Positions 8,645-17,268 of a stretch of 64,000 nucleotides of DNA are shown here, in pieces. Position 1 is the stretch's first letter; each line of letters opens with the position of its first letter. The notes below the pieces were generated by a model. That model searched no databases and was not told the DNA's origin. It worked only from the letters and a program-made list of their open reading frames with translations. This stretch comes from Methylotenera oryzisoli (lineage in GTDB: Bacteria > Pseudomonadota > Gammaproteobacteria > Burkholderiales > Methylophilaceae). Where the stretch lies: contig CAMDTL010000002.1 in assembly GCA_945907735.1 (NCBI GenBank), forward strand, positions 120,663 to 184,662. Reading direction: 5' to 3'. The position numbers and the translations under genes were made by a program.

Positions 8645-10405
8645 TTAGCGCTTTTTGATGTAAAGGTCGGTAATCGACCCTTCTTTCATCTCCGCAGCAA
8701 AAGCAATGGTTTCTGATAATGTTGGATGCGCGTGAATCGTCAAGCCTAAATCGTGTGCATCAGCACCCATTTCAATCGCCAACACGGCTTCTGCCAGCAA
8801 TTCTCCCGCGTTGGAACCCACAATGCCGGCGCCAATTAAGCGGTGCGTGGTTTTGTCGAATATCAGTTTGGTAGTGCCGTCTGTACGTCCATTAGCGAGC
8901 GCACGGCCGCTGGCTGCCCACGGGAATGACGCTTTTTCAATCGCAATATTTTTGGCTTTAGCTTCTATTTCCGTGATGCCCGCCCAAGCGATTTCTGGGT
9001 CGGTATAGGCGACGGATGGAATTGCTAAGGCTTGAAATTCTACTTTATGGCCTGCAATTACTTCGGCCGCCACTTTGCCTTCATGCGTGGCTTTGTGCGC
9101 CAACATGGGCTGGCCGACAATATCGCCAATCGCAAAAATATGATTGACGTTGGTGCGCATTTGCTTATCCACACCGATAAAGCCGAGCTCGTCCACCGCA
9201 ACGCCAGCATTTTCAGCACCGATGTTTTTTCCATTGGGTTTGCGCCCAATGGAAACTAACACACGGTCGTAAACTTGCACTGCTTTAGGCGCTGCTTCGC
9301 CTTCAAAAGAGACATGAATACCGTCTTTTTTGGCTTCCATTTTACTCACTTTGGTTGAAAGCATGATGGACTCAAAACGTTTATCCATACGCTTCTGCAA
9401 GGGGCGTACTAAATCACGGTCGCAACCCATTATGAGGCCGTCCATAAATTCCACCACGCTGACTTTGCTGCCCAGTGCGTCATACACTGTGCCCATTTCC
9501 AATCCAATAATGCCGCCGCCAATCACCAATAATTTTTTGGGAATATCGTCCAATTTGAGTGCGCCAGTCGAATCCATAATGCGTTCGTCTGCAGGGGCAT
9601 TCGGGAATTTAGTCGCTTGTGAGCCAGCGGCAATAATAGCGTTTTCAAAGCCAATGCTGGTAATTTTGCCGTCAGCCGCGGTTACGGCTATTTGATTTGA
9701 GCTAGTGAATTTGCCTAGGCCTTCCATCACCGTCACGCCGCGCTGTTGCGCCATTTGTGCCAAGCCGCCAGTGAGCTTTCCGACGACGTCGTTATTTTTC
9801 CAGCTTTTTAAGGCAACTAAATCAATATTTGGCTTGCTAAAATTCACACCATATTGCGCGGTTTCTTCGGCCTCGGTGATGACTTTTGCGGTGTGTAATA
9901 AAGCTTTAGACGGAATGCAGCCGACGTTTAAACATACGCCGCCCAGTGTGGCATAGCGCTCGATTAATACGACTTTTAAACCTAAATCAGCTGCGCGGAA
10001 CGCTGCTGTGTAGCCGCCAGGACCGCTGCCAAGTACGATTACTTGCGTCGAAAGATCACTATTTTTATCTGAACTGAATGCCTTTGTAGTCAATATCGGT
10101 GCGGGTTGCAGGGCGGATGTTTTTGGTTCTTTTTTAGATTCTGGTAAAGATACGTTTGTGGTATTTGCCGCTTTCAACAATAAAATCAGCGAGCCTTTGG
10201 CAATTTTATCGCCTACTTTCACTTTCACTTCTTTCACCACGCCAGCTTGCGCCGCAGGAATATCCATCGACGCTTTGTCAGATTCCACCGTAATCAGCGA
10301 ATCTTCTTTGGCGATGCTATCGCCCGCTTTCACCAACACTTCAATGACATCAACGCTGTCAAAATTGCCAATATCCGGCACTAAAACTTCAACTAAATTA
10401 CTCAT
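8645..10405 (-). CDS. lpdA: Dihydrolipoyl dehydrogenase (E3) with N-terminal lipoyl domain
   Basis: FAD enzyme that reoxidises dihydrolipoamide of the pyruvate dehydrogenase complex, reducing NAD. The 586 residues are longer than plain E3 (about 470) because of a fused lipoyl domain at residues 1-80 with the lipoylation site ESDKASM (K44). A linker leads to the FAD fold GSGPGGYTAAFRAADLG (about 126-142), the redox disulphide GGVCLNVGCIPSK (C158/C163), the NAD fold VIGGGIIGLEMG, and the catalytic HAHPTLSE motif near the end. This hybrid form is usual in betaproteobacterial PDH clusters. It is the third gene of aceE-aceF-lpdA, 9 bases after aceF. Confidence 0.97.
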   Translation of the reverse strand: MSNLVEVLVPDIGNFDSVDVIEVLVKAGDSIAKEDSLITVESDKASMDIPAAQAGVVKEVKVKVGDKIAKGSLILLLKAANTTNVSLPESKKEPKTSALQPAPILTTKAFSSDKNSDLSTQVIVLGSGPGGYTAAFRAADLGLKVVLIERYATLGGVCLNVGCIPSKALLHTAKVITEAEETAQYGVNFSKPNIDLVALKSWKNNDVVGKLTGGLAQMAQQRGVTVMEGLGKFTSSNQIAVTAADGKITSIGFENAIIAAGSQATKFPNAPADERIMDSTGALKLDDIPKKLLVIGGGIIGLEMGTVYDALGSKVSVVEFMDGLIMGCDRDLVRPLQKRMDKRFESIMLSTKVSKMEAKKDGIHVSFEGEAAPKAVQVYDRVLVSIGRKPNGKNIGAENAGVAVDELGFIGVDKQMRTNVNHIFAIGDIVGQPMLAHKATHEGKVAAEVIAGHKVEFQALAIPSVAYTDPEIAWAGITEIEAKAKNIAIEKASFPWAASGRALANGRTDGTTKLIFDKTTHRLIGAGIVGSNAGELLAEAVLAIEMGADAHDLGLTIHAHPTLSETIAFAAEMKEGSITDLYIKKR

Positions 10406-10414
10406 GCAAAAACC

Positions 10415-11752
10415 TTAAAGTAGTAAGCGACGTACATCGGACAGCATCATGCGCATATGGCTGGTGAAGCGCGCGCCATCCGCGCCATCGACGACGCGGT
10501 GATCGTAAGAAAGCGAAAGCGGCAAGATTAAGCGTGGTTCAAAACTATCAGTTTCTTTATTATAAACTGGCTGCATAGATGACCTAGAAACGCCTAAAAT
10601 TGCCACTTCTGGGCAATTAATAATCGGCGTAAACATGGTGCCGCCAATGCCGCCGAGGCTGGAAATGGTAAAGCAGCCGCCTTGCATTTCTTCAATTTTA
10701 AGCTTGCGTTCGCGCGCTTTTATTGAGAGTTCGCCCAAATCAGCCGCAATTGCGAGCACGTCTTTGCTTTGCACATCTTTCACCACGGGTACTACAAGGC
10801 CATCTGGCGTATCGCAGGCAAAGCCAACGTTGTAGTAATTTTTCATGATCAAGCTATCGCCATCGGGGGCGAGCGAAGAATTAAAGTTGGGATAAGCCTT
10901 TAGTGCATTCACCGAAGCTTTGATTAAAAACGCGAGTAAAGTAAGCTTAATGCCGCGCTTTTCGGCATCTTTCGACATGGATTTTCTAAATTCCTCTAAG
11001 TCGGTAATGTCGGCCTCGTCAAACTGTGTGACGTGCGGTGCGGTGACCCAATTGCGGTGTAAGTTGGCACCCGATATTTTTTTAATGCGTGATAGCGGCT
11101 TGGTTTCAATTTCACCAAATTGGCTAAAATCAATCACTGGCATCGGCAGGGTGGCCAAGCTGCCTAAGCCTACACCCATGTTCTCGCTACGCGGTTTGGC
11201 CAGCTCATTTTTAACATAGGCTTGCACATCGGCTTGGGTAATTCTGTTTTTTGCTGCGCTGCCTTGCAGCATGCTTAAATTGACACCTAACTCGCGCGCA
11301 AATTTACGCACCGATGGGCTGGCATGTGAAGTTTTTCCGCCATTTATCACTGCACTTTCGCCCACAGGCAAAGGTTGGTGCGTAGGTTGAATTTTTTGTG
11401 CAGGCGCGGGCACTGGGCGACTCGGTGCTGGAATTTCTGCTTTTGGTGTTTGCCCATGCTTTGCAGGAGCGGGGCTGGCAGCCAGTGTCGGCGCAACTGC
11501 TGGCGATGCTGTTTCGGCGGCTTCCAGTGTTAAAATTAAATGCCCTTGCGCGATTTTGTCGCCCACTTTGATTTTAACTGTTTTTACCACGCCCGCAAAC
11601 GGCGCGGGAATATCCATCGAAGCTTTGTCGGATTCTACCGTAAGCAAAGATTCGTCTGCAGCGATGGTGTCGCCCATTTTCACCAACACTTCGATGACAT
11701 CGACAGAATCGAAATTGCCAATATCGGGGACGAGTACGTCTTTTAATGCCAT
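10415..11752 (-). CDS. aceF: Pyruvate dehydrogenase E2, dihydrolipoyllysine acetyltransferase
   Basis: Core subunit of the pyruvate dehydrogenase complex; transfers the acetyl group from lipoyl-lysine to CoA. One N-terminal lipoyl domain (residues 1-75, modified lysine K43 in ESDKASMDIP) is followed by a long Ala/Pro-rich swinging linker (about 80-140), the peripheral subunit-binding domain (SPSVRKFARELGVNLSML), and the catalytic domain with the active-site motif SYDHRVVDGADGARF near the end. At 445 residues it has a single lipoyl domain, where E. coli has three. It lies between aceE (12 bases) and lpdA (9 bases) in one operon. Confidence 0.97.
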   Translation of the reverse strand: MALKDVLVPDIGNFDSVDVIEVLVKMGDTIAADESLLTVESDKASMDIPAPFAGVVKTVKIKVGDKIAQGHLILTLEAAETASPAVAPTLAASPAPAKHGQTPKAEIPAPSRPVPAPAQKIQPTHQPLPVGESAVINGGKTSHASPSVRKFARELGVNLSMLQGSAAKNRITQADVQAYVKNELAKPRSENMGVGLGSLATLPMPVIDFSQFGEIETKPLSRIKKISGANLHRNWVTAPHVTQFDEADITDLEEFRKSMSKDAEKRGIKLTLLAFLIKASVNALKAYPNFNSSLAPDGDSLIMKNYYNVGFACDTPDGLVVPVVKDVQSKDVLAIAADLGELSIKARERKLKIEEMQGGCFTISSLGGIGGTMFTPIINCPEVAILGVSRSSMQPVYNKETDSFEPRLILPLSLSYDHRVVDGADGARFTSHMRMMLSDVRRLLL

Positions 11753-11764
11753 GTGTAAATGCCC

Positions 11765-14428
11765 TTAAACGCTAGTTGGGTTGGGTTTATTGCCATTTAA
11801 TTGATACTTTTTAACTGCTTCCGCTACTTTGGCTACAGGTAATTTTCCTTCGTCGCTTAAAGCTTTCAGCGCGGCTACCACCACATAATATCTGTTCACC
11901 TCAAAAAAGTCGCGCAACGCTTCACGGCTGTCAGAACGGCCGAAACCATCTGTGCCAAGTGCCACAAATTTGTTCGGCACAAAGCGTTGAATTTGCTCTG
12001 CAAAGCTTTTCATGTAATCGGTCGAGGCAATTACAGGGCCGTTCGCGTCTTTTAAGCATTGTGCAACATAGTTCACTTTTTGCGGTTTTTCTGGGTTGAG
12101 CATGTTCCAGCGCTCGCAATCTAAGCCTTCGCGGCGTAACTCAGTGAAGCTGGTCGCGCTCCAAATATCGGCGGTAATGCCCCAATCTTTCTCAAGCAAT
12201 TCCGCCGCTGCAATCACTTCGCGTAAAATTACGCCAGAACCCATCAATTGTACTTGTGCTTTTTTAGATTTTCTAAAGCTATATAAGCCTTTTAAAATGC
12301 CTTGCTCCGCGCTCGCTGGCAGTGCAGGGTGCGTGTAATTTTCATTCATTAGCGTGATGTAGTAATACACATCTTCTTGGTTTTGCACCATACGGCGCAA
12401 ACCTTCTTGGATGATCACCGCTAACTCATAAGCAAAAGTCGGGTCGTACGAAATGCAGTTTGGAATGGTTGCCGACATCAAGTGGCTGTGTCCGTCTTCG
12501 TGCTGCAAACCTTCGCCATTTAAGGTGGTTCGGCCAGCGGTTGCGCCCAGCAAAAAGCCGCGACAACGCGAATCGCCAGCCGCCCAAGCTAAATCGCCAA
12601 TGCGCTGAAAGCCAAACATGGAGTAGAAAATGTAGAACGGAATCATCTGCACACCCGTAACGGAGTATGACGTCGCAGCCGCTATCCAGCTAGAGAATGA
12701 ACCCGCTTCGTTGATGCCTTCTTCTAAAATTTGACCATCTTTTTGCTCTTTGTAATACATCACCTGGTCAGAATCCATCGGCTCGTACAATTGGCCTTGG
12801 CTGGCGTAAATGCCGAGTTGGCGGAACATGCCTTCCATGCCAAAAGTACGGGCTTCATCTGGCACAATCGGCACCACAAACTTACCAATTTCTTTATCGC
12901 GCACTAAGGTAGAAAGGATACGCACAAATGCCATGGTGGTAGAGATTTCACGCTCGCCCGTGCTCACCAACATATTCTCAAACGCAGAAAGCTCAGGTAT
13001 TTTTAACGCGTTGCCTTTGCGGCGACGTTGCGGCACAAAACCACCCATGTCGGTGCGGCGTCCAGCCATATATTTCATTTCTGGGCTATCGTCAGCAGGC
13101 TTATAAAAACTTAAACTTTCGACTTGTTCATCTGAGATCGGCAAATCAAAACGGTCGCGGAATTTTTTCAGCGACTCAATATCCATGCTTTTTTGCTGAT
13201 GAGTAATATTTTGACCTTCACCCGCTTCACCCATGCCATAGCCTTTAACGGTTTTGGCTAAAATGACGGTTGGCTGGTCTTTGTGGTTCACCGCGGCGTG
13301 ATAAGCTGCAAACACTTTATGCGGATCGTGTCCGCCACGGTTGAGGCGCCAAATATCTTGGTCGCTCATCGCTGCCACCATTTCTTTTAGCTCGGGATAT
13401 TTGCCAAAAAAATGCTCACGTGTGTAAGCGCCACCTTTGGCTTTAAAGTTTTGGTATTCGCCGTCTACGCATTCTTCCATGCGTTTTTTAAGCAAGCCGT
13501 CTTTATCCATCGCCAATAATGGGTCCCAATATGAGCCCCAAATCACTTTCAGCACGTTCCAACCGCTACCCCTAAAGTCAGATTCTAATTCTTGAATAAT
13601 CTTGCCGTTGCCACGCACTGGGCCGTCTAGCCGTTGTAAATTACAGTTGATCACAAAAATTAAGTTATCTAATTTTTCGCGCGCAGCTAATGAAATCGCG
13701 CCTAACGATTCAGGCTCATCCATTTCGCCATCACCACAGAACACCCACACTTTACGGTCGCTGGTGTCAGCAATGCCGCGATCATGCAGATATTTTAAAA
13801 ACCGCGCTTGGTAAATGCCTTGAATTGGGCCTAGGCCCATCGACACGGTAGGGAACTGCCAAAAATCGGGCATTAACCACGGATGTGGATAGCTCGACAA
13901 ACCCTTGCCGCCCGTTTCTTGGCGGAAGTTTGATAATTGATCTTCAGTAATTCTGCTTTCTAAAAAAGCTCGCGCATACACACCAGGCGATGAGTGGCCT
14001 TGAAAATACACGCAATCGCCGCCGAAACTTTCATTTGGCGCTCTAAAAAAATAGTTAAAGCCAGTATCATACAAGGTTGCTGCTGATTGAAAGCTGGCAA
14101 TGTGCCCACCTACGCCAGGCGATTTTTCATTGCCACGCAACACCGTCATCACGGCGTTCCAGCGCACTAAAGCTCTGATTCTGCGCTCCATTTCTGGATC
14201 GCCAGGCAAGCGTTGCTGCAAATGGGTCGGAATGGTATTAACGTAAGCAGTGGTTGCGTTGTAAGGCAAATTGCTGCCCGAGCGTCGCGCTTGATCTATC
14301 ATTGCTTCTAGCAAAAAGTGCGCGCGCTCTGTGCCTTCGTTCTCGATCACAGAACTGAGCGCGTCCAACCATTCTTGCGTTTCTTGCGCGTCCGTTTCAA
14401 GTAAACCAGTTTGTTGATTCATTGCCAT
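11765..14428 (-). CDS. aceE: Pyruvate dehydrogenase E1 (homodimeric)
   Basis: Thiamine-diphosphate enzyme that decarboxylates pyruvate and acetylates the lipoyl group of AceF. The protein is the large single-chain E1, with the cofactor motif beginning VFCGDGEMDEPES, the conserved HEDGHSH segment, and DGFGRSDSR near the C-terminus. The frame opens upstream with a TTG at 14452, but the ATG at 14428 is preceded by GGAGAAA at 8-9 bases, so it is preferred and gives 887 residues, the usual length. First gene of the PDH operon; the promoter should be in the 220-base divergent gap shared with the M17 peptidase. No PdhR-type operator was recognised. Confidence 0.97.
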   Translation of the reverse strand: MAMNQQTGLLETDAQETQEWLDALSSVIENEGTERAHFLLEAMIDQARRSGSNLPYNATTAYVNTIPTHLQQRLPGDPEMERRIRALVRWNAVMTVLRGNEKSPGVGGHIASFQSAATLYDTGFNYFFRAPNESFGGDCVYFQGHSSPGVYARAFLESRITEDQLSNFRQETGGKGLSSYPHPWLMPDFWQFPTVSMGLGPIQGIYQARFLKYLHDRGIADTSDRKVWVFCGDGEMDEPESLGAISLAAREKLDNLIFVINCNLQRLDGPVRGNGKIIQELESDFRGSGWNVLKVIWGSYWDPLLAMDKDGLLKKRMEECVDGEYQNFKAKGGAYTREHFFGKYPELKEMVAAMSDQDIWRLNRGGHDPHKVFAAYHAAVNHKDQPTVILAKTVKGYGMGEAGEGQNITHQQKSMDIESLKKFRDRFDLPISDEQVESLSFYKPADDSPEMKYMAGRRTDMGGFVPQRRRKGNALKIPELSAFENMLVSTGEREISTTMAFVRILSTLVRDKEIGKFVVPIVPDEARTFGMEGMFRQLGIYASQGQLYEPMDSDQVMYYKEQKDGQILEEGINEAGSFSSWIAAATSYSVTGVQMIPFYIFYSMFGFQRIGDLAWAAGDSRCRGFLLGATAGRTTLNGEGLQHEDGHSHLMSATIPNCISYDPTFAYELAVIIQEGLRRMVQNQEDVYYYITLMNENYTHPALPASAEQGILKGLYSFRKSKKAQVQLMGSGVILREVIAAAELLEKDWGITADIWSATSFTELRREGLDCERWNMLNPEKPQKVNYVAQCLKDANGPVIASTDYMKSFAEQIQRFVPNKFVALGTDGFGRSDSREALRDFFEVNRYYVVVAALKALSDEGKLPVAKVAEAVKKYQLNGNKPNPTSV

Positions 14429-14529
14429 GCGTGAGATTTCTCCATCGCGCAAACATGCGCGTTAATACCAAGAGTACGATTGCTGCGCGTATAATTTAGA
14501 CTTAGCGCTGCAGCTAAACGTGAATTAGT

Positions 14530-14574
14530 ATGTTCTATAAAGAACATGCTTAAAGCCTGTAGTGTGGCTTTTTT
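14530..14574 (+). promoter_or_regulatory. Two stem-loops in the aceE/peptidase divergent gap
   Basis: ATGTTCT and AGAACAT (14530-14547) form a 7-bp stem with a 4-base loop. Just after it, AAAGCC and GGCTTT (14552-14571) form a 6-bp stem followed by T's. The second reads as a weak intrinsic terminator on the plus strand, ahead of the peptidase gene, so it might attenuate that gene or stop stray transcription. The structure is seen; the role is guessed. Confidence 0.35.
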
Positions 14575-14672
14575 GGGCGTTTTGGTCAAGTTAAAACGTA
14601 GTTATGATAAGCAAAGCAATGCGGATTTACTAGGTGCGTCTTACATTTTATATAAGAATTCGGGGCAATTAA

Positions 14673-16157
14673 ATGGCGTTAAAATTAACACAATATGCAG
14701 AGATTGGCAGTGATAAGTCATTATCTTCTGAAAGGCATGTACTTTTAGTGTTGAATGAAAAAACAGAAAAAAGCCTTCCTTTTGCCAAAATACTCGATAA
14801 TAAACTTAAACGCAGCAAAAGTGAGTTCAAAGACCTCCGCAAAAGCCCAATGACTATTGAGCTGCCTAATGGTGGGCTGGCGAGTTTCGTCGTGCTGGGC
14901 GAAAAATTGACTATGTTTCAAAAACATACTTTGCTACGCAAGGCAGTAAAGCCGCTGTTGGACGAACAGGCAGACAACATTGCGATTTGTATATTTGGCG
15001 ATGAAGCGACTAAAGAAGTCAATGCGTGCGCGGCCTATTATGTGACGATGGTAAATGCAGCCGAATTGCCTAGTAGAAAAAAAGATAAAAAGTATAAGCC
15101 ATTGAAAGAAATTAGTATTTATGGTTTTAAGGCTGCTCATGATTACAATTATGTGAACGCACGCGTGGCAGGGAATACGCTGTGTCGCAGTCTCACCATG
15201 TTGCCACCAAATGAATTAACGCCAACAATTTACCGCGAAAAAGTAAAAGAATTAGCCAAAGAACATGGCTGGCAGCACGAAGAATTCGATATGCCTAAGC
15301 TCAAAAGAATGGGAGCAGGCGCATTTTATGCCGTAGGGCAAGGCAGCGAGCCGATGGATGCGGCGATTGTGCATTTAACTTATACGCCCCCAAATAACAA
15401 ACAAAAGTCTTCCAAGAAAAATATCGCATTAGTCGGCAAAGGTATTTGTTTTGACACGGGTGGGCATAACCTAAAACCCGCTAAATATATGCAAGGCATG
15501 CACGAAGACATGAACGGCAGCGCGGTGGCGCTGGGAATTTTACTAGCTGCCACGCAGATGAAACTGGAAGTGAAATTGGATTGCTGGCTGGCGATTGCGC
15601 AAAATCATATCGGCCCGCTCGCTTACAAACAAAATGACGTGGTGGCCGCACTCAATGGCATGACCATAGAGATTGTGCATACTGATGCTGAAGGTCGCAT
15701 GGTGCTGGCTGATACGCTCACACTTGCTAGTCGCCCAGATGTAAATGGAGAGCTACCAGATGTGATTTTAGATTACGCGACGCTCACTGGCAGCATGGCA
15801 GTGGCGGTGACAGATCGCATGAGTGGCGTGATTGCAAATAAACCAGAGCTGGCCTGCAAGGCAATAGGTGCGGGGGCTGTAGCGGGCGAGCGCATTGTAG
15901 CGTTTCCTTACGAAGAAGACATGGATAGTGATTTAGATAGCGACATCGCCGACATTAAGCAATGCACTTTGGAAGGCGGTGGCGACCACATGCATGCGGC
16001 GCGCTTTATGGGCAAATTTATTGAGAATGACATTGCTTGGTTGCACGCGGATTTATCCAGCACCAACAGCAAAGGCGGTTTGGGCGCAGTGCAAAGTGAC
16101 GTGAATGGCTTTGGCGTGGGTTTTGGTTTGGAGATGATTAAAAGTTTAATTGTTTAG
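14673..16157 (+). CDS. M17-family leucyl aminopeptidase
   Basis: Cytosolic metallo-aminopeptidase of the M17 (PepA) family, a hexameric two-metal enzyme releasing N-terminal amino acids. Of 494 residues, the C-terminal catalytic domain shows the metal and lysine ligands: GKGICFDTGGHNLKP at about residue 255, MHEDMNGSA, and the signature HTDAEGRMVLADTL at about residue 334 (usually NTDAEGR, here H for N). The N-terminal 170 residues are divergent and match the variable M17 N-domain. It stands alone downstream of the PDH promoter region. It differs enough from PepA that I give no symbol; a PepB-like or second M17 paralogue is possible. Confidence 0.9.
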   Translation: MALKLTQYAEIGSDKSLSSERHVLLVLNEKTEKSLPFAKILDNKLKRSKSEFKDLRKSPMTIELPNGGLASFVVLGEKLTMFQKHTLLRKAVKPLLDEQADNIAICIFGDEATKEVNACAAYYVTMVNAAELPSRKKDKKYKPLKEISIYGFKAAHDYNYVNARVAGNTLCRSLTMLPPNELTPTIYREKVKELAKEHGWQHEEFDMPKLKRMGAGAFYAVGQGSEPMDAAIVHLTYTPPNNKQKSSKKNIALVGKGICFDTGGHNLKPAKYMQGMHEDMNGSAVALGILLAATQMKLEVKLDCWLAIAQNHIGPLAYKQNDVVAALNGMTIEIVHTDAEGRMVLADTLTLASRPDVNGELPDVILDYATLTGSMAVAVTDRMSGVIANKPELACKAIGAGAVAGERIVAFPYEEDMDSDLDSDIADIKQCTLEGGGDHMHAARFMGKFIENDIAWLHADLSSTNSKGGLGAVQSDVNGFGVGFGLEMIKSLIV

Positions 16158-16173
16158 CTTTAGTAAAAATAAG

Positions 16174-16210
16174 CGTCCTGTAATCCTCATGGATATTGGC
16201 TTACAGGGCA
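16174..16210 (+). repeat. 37-nt hairpin repeat, copy 1
   Basis: First of three related 37-nt intergenic elements (others at 35538-35574 and, inverted, 54135-54171). The outer arms GTCCTGTAA and TTACAGGGC pair over 9 positions, and the core ATGGATATTGGCTT is identical to copy 3. A T-rich tail (TCTATTTTT) follows. It lies 16 bases after the M17 peptidase stop, so it may end that transcript. Confidence 0.75.
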
Positions 16211-16237
16211 TCTATTTTTAAATTAGGGCGGATTTCG

Positions 16238-16360
16238 CTATCGAAGTGCAACCCAGTTCAATTCAGATAATACCTGCTCAGATGTTTTCCAGCTCAGGAT
16301 TTTTCGTGGTCTTGTATTGAGCGCACGTTGAGTCTCGCACAGATAGGCAAGGAGGCTTCT
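16238..16360 (-). pseudogene. IS30-family transposase C-terminal remnant
   Basis: Read on the minus strand, the frame is open between two stops and gives about 40 residues including ETQRALNTRPRKILSWKTSE, then QVLSELNWVALR and a stop. This is the characteristic C-terminus of IS30-family transposases, in which the LN-RPRK-LGW-TP motif closes the integrase-like catalytic domain and a VALR-type tail ends the protein. The catalytic DDE residues and both terminal inverted repeats are absent, so only the 3' end of a lost insertion sequence remains. It sits between the M17 peptidase and the phosphoglycerate-mutase-like ORF and marks the left side of a decayed locus. Confidence 0.7.
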
Positions 16361-16397
16361 TTATTGGGCGCTATTTATCAATGCTAAAATATCGCCC

Positions 16398-16934
16398 ATG
16401 TTCGATTATCTTAAAAAGTTATTTCAACCCAAAGTTCCTAACGCGGCGCTGGCTTGGGCTTTAATACAAACCAAAGCTGGTAACCAAGCCAGTAGTCAAG
16501 ATAGGCTCGCTTTCTGGCTATATGCTGCGCCTGTGCATTTGGTGCTGCAGCGCGATAGTTTTAGCCTTGCAGAACCTGTGCCATTGTCTTTAGAAAATGA
16601 TGAGGCAGATGCGCTGACAAGTTTATTCAATCAACATTTTGAGGCAGACGGTTTACGGTTTTATTGGCATGAAAATCAATGGTTTTTGCGTTTAGAAAAC
16701 AATCCGAACATACACACACACGCCCCCCATGTCGCCATCAATCAAGACATCAGCGAATTTCTGCCCGGCGGTGATGGCGCAATCAAATGGGCAAGTTTTA
16801 CCAACGAAATTCAAATGCTATTGTTTGAGCATGCAGTCAATATTGAGCGCGAAGCCAAGCGCTTGCCAGCCATTAACAGTATTTGGTGTTATGGCTTAGG
16901 CAACATACGGCAGCAAACTCAAGCTGCAAATTAA
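16398..16934 (+). CDS. Phosphoglycerate-mutase-like protein, probably C-terminally truncated
   Basis: A 178-residue cytoplasmic protein. Segments such as APVHLVLQRDSFSLAEPVPL, EADALTSLFNQHFEADGLRF and FTNEIQMLLFEHAVNIEREA resemble the betaproteobacterial proteins usually annotated as phosphoglycerate mutase (RpfE-like family), which have LRADPVHL, LN-HF-DGL-F and NEIQMLL-HPVN-RE at the same order. In those proteins the chain continues well past the NSVW-WGGG motif. Here it stops 12 residues after the equivalent NSIWCYGLG, and the N-terminal strand is also short. It therefore looks trimmed at both ends, with an IS30 remnant upstream and a PepSY remnant downstream. The match is from memory of the family, and whether it is functional is unclear. 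Confidence 0.6.
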   Translation: MFDYLKKLFQPKVPNAALAWALIQTKAGNQASSQDRLAFWLYAAPVHLVLQRDSFSLAEPVPLSLENDEADALTSLFNQHFEADGLRFYWHENQWFLRLENNPNIHTHAPHVAINQDISEFLPGGDGAIKWASFTNEIQMLLFEHAVNIEREAKRLPAINSIWCYGLGNIRQQTQAAN

Positions 16935-16970
16935 GCTGACCTTGCCCCTGCATTAAATCTGACCTAGCTT

Positions 16971-17072
16971 AACATCAAGACTGCCAATGCCAATGGCAAT
17001 GGCAATGGCAAGGAAATGGAAGTTGAAATTGATGGAGTTACTGGCAAACTAGCCGAAGATCCTGAAGAATAA
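16971..17072 (+). pseudogene. PepSY-domain protein C-terminal remnant
   Basis: The frame from 16971 gives NIKTANANGNGNGNGKEMEV followed by EIDGVTGKLAEDPEE and a stop at 17072. The sequence EMEVEIDG-TGK is the closing hairpin of a PepSY domain, the small periplasmic inhibitor-like module found in signal-peptide proteins. The frame is closed by TAG at 16965, so the domain start and signal peptide are missing. The Asn-Gly run comes from a tandem AATGGC hexanucleotide tract (about 16986-17010), likely a slippage product. Remnant rather than gene. Confidence 0.6.
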
Positions 17073-17128
17073 ATCTATCAGATTGGCGTAGAGCAGTAAT
17101 TACCTAGGGTCTTAGGGAGTGATGATTG

Positions 17129-17152
17129 GGCGGATTCAAATTTGAATCCGCC
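17129..17152. repeat. Perfect 24-bp palindrome
   Basis: A 24-base sequence that equals its own reverse complement, GGCGGATTCAAA followed by its complement TTTGAATCCGCC. There is no T-run on either side, so it is not a standard terminator. It lies between the PepSY remnant and the dapD 3' end. It may be a protein-binding site, or two halves of an inverted repeat brought together by a deletion. Confidence 0.7.
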
Positions 17153-17175
17153 TTACTATAATCGCGTACGTAGAC

Positions 17176-17194
17176 ATTCAACTAACGGTTGAAT
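17176..17194. terminator. Hairpin downstream of dapD
   Basis: ATTCAAC and GTTGAAT form a 7-bp stem around TAACG, about 75 bases beyond the dapD stop. It lacks a good T-run, so it would be at most a Rho-assisted 3' end. The neighbouring 24-bp palindrome might serve the same role. Confidence 0.35.
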
Positions 17195-17268
17195 TAGCCC
17201 TGTTAACTTTGAAATAGCGTATTACCAGCCCTAAAAAATTTGTCAATTTAGAAGCAATGCCGACAAAT

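Noticed and set aside
16986..17010. AATGGC hexanucleotide run as a CRISPR or satellite
   Set aside because: Too short (3-4 units), no spacers; explained as slippage in a PepSY remnant.
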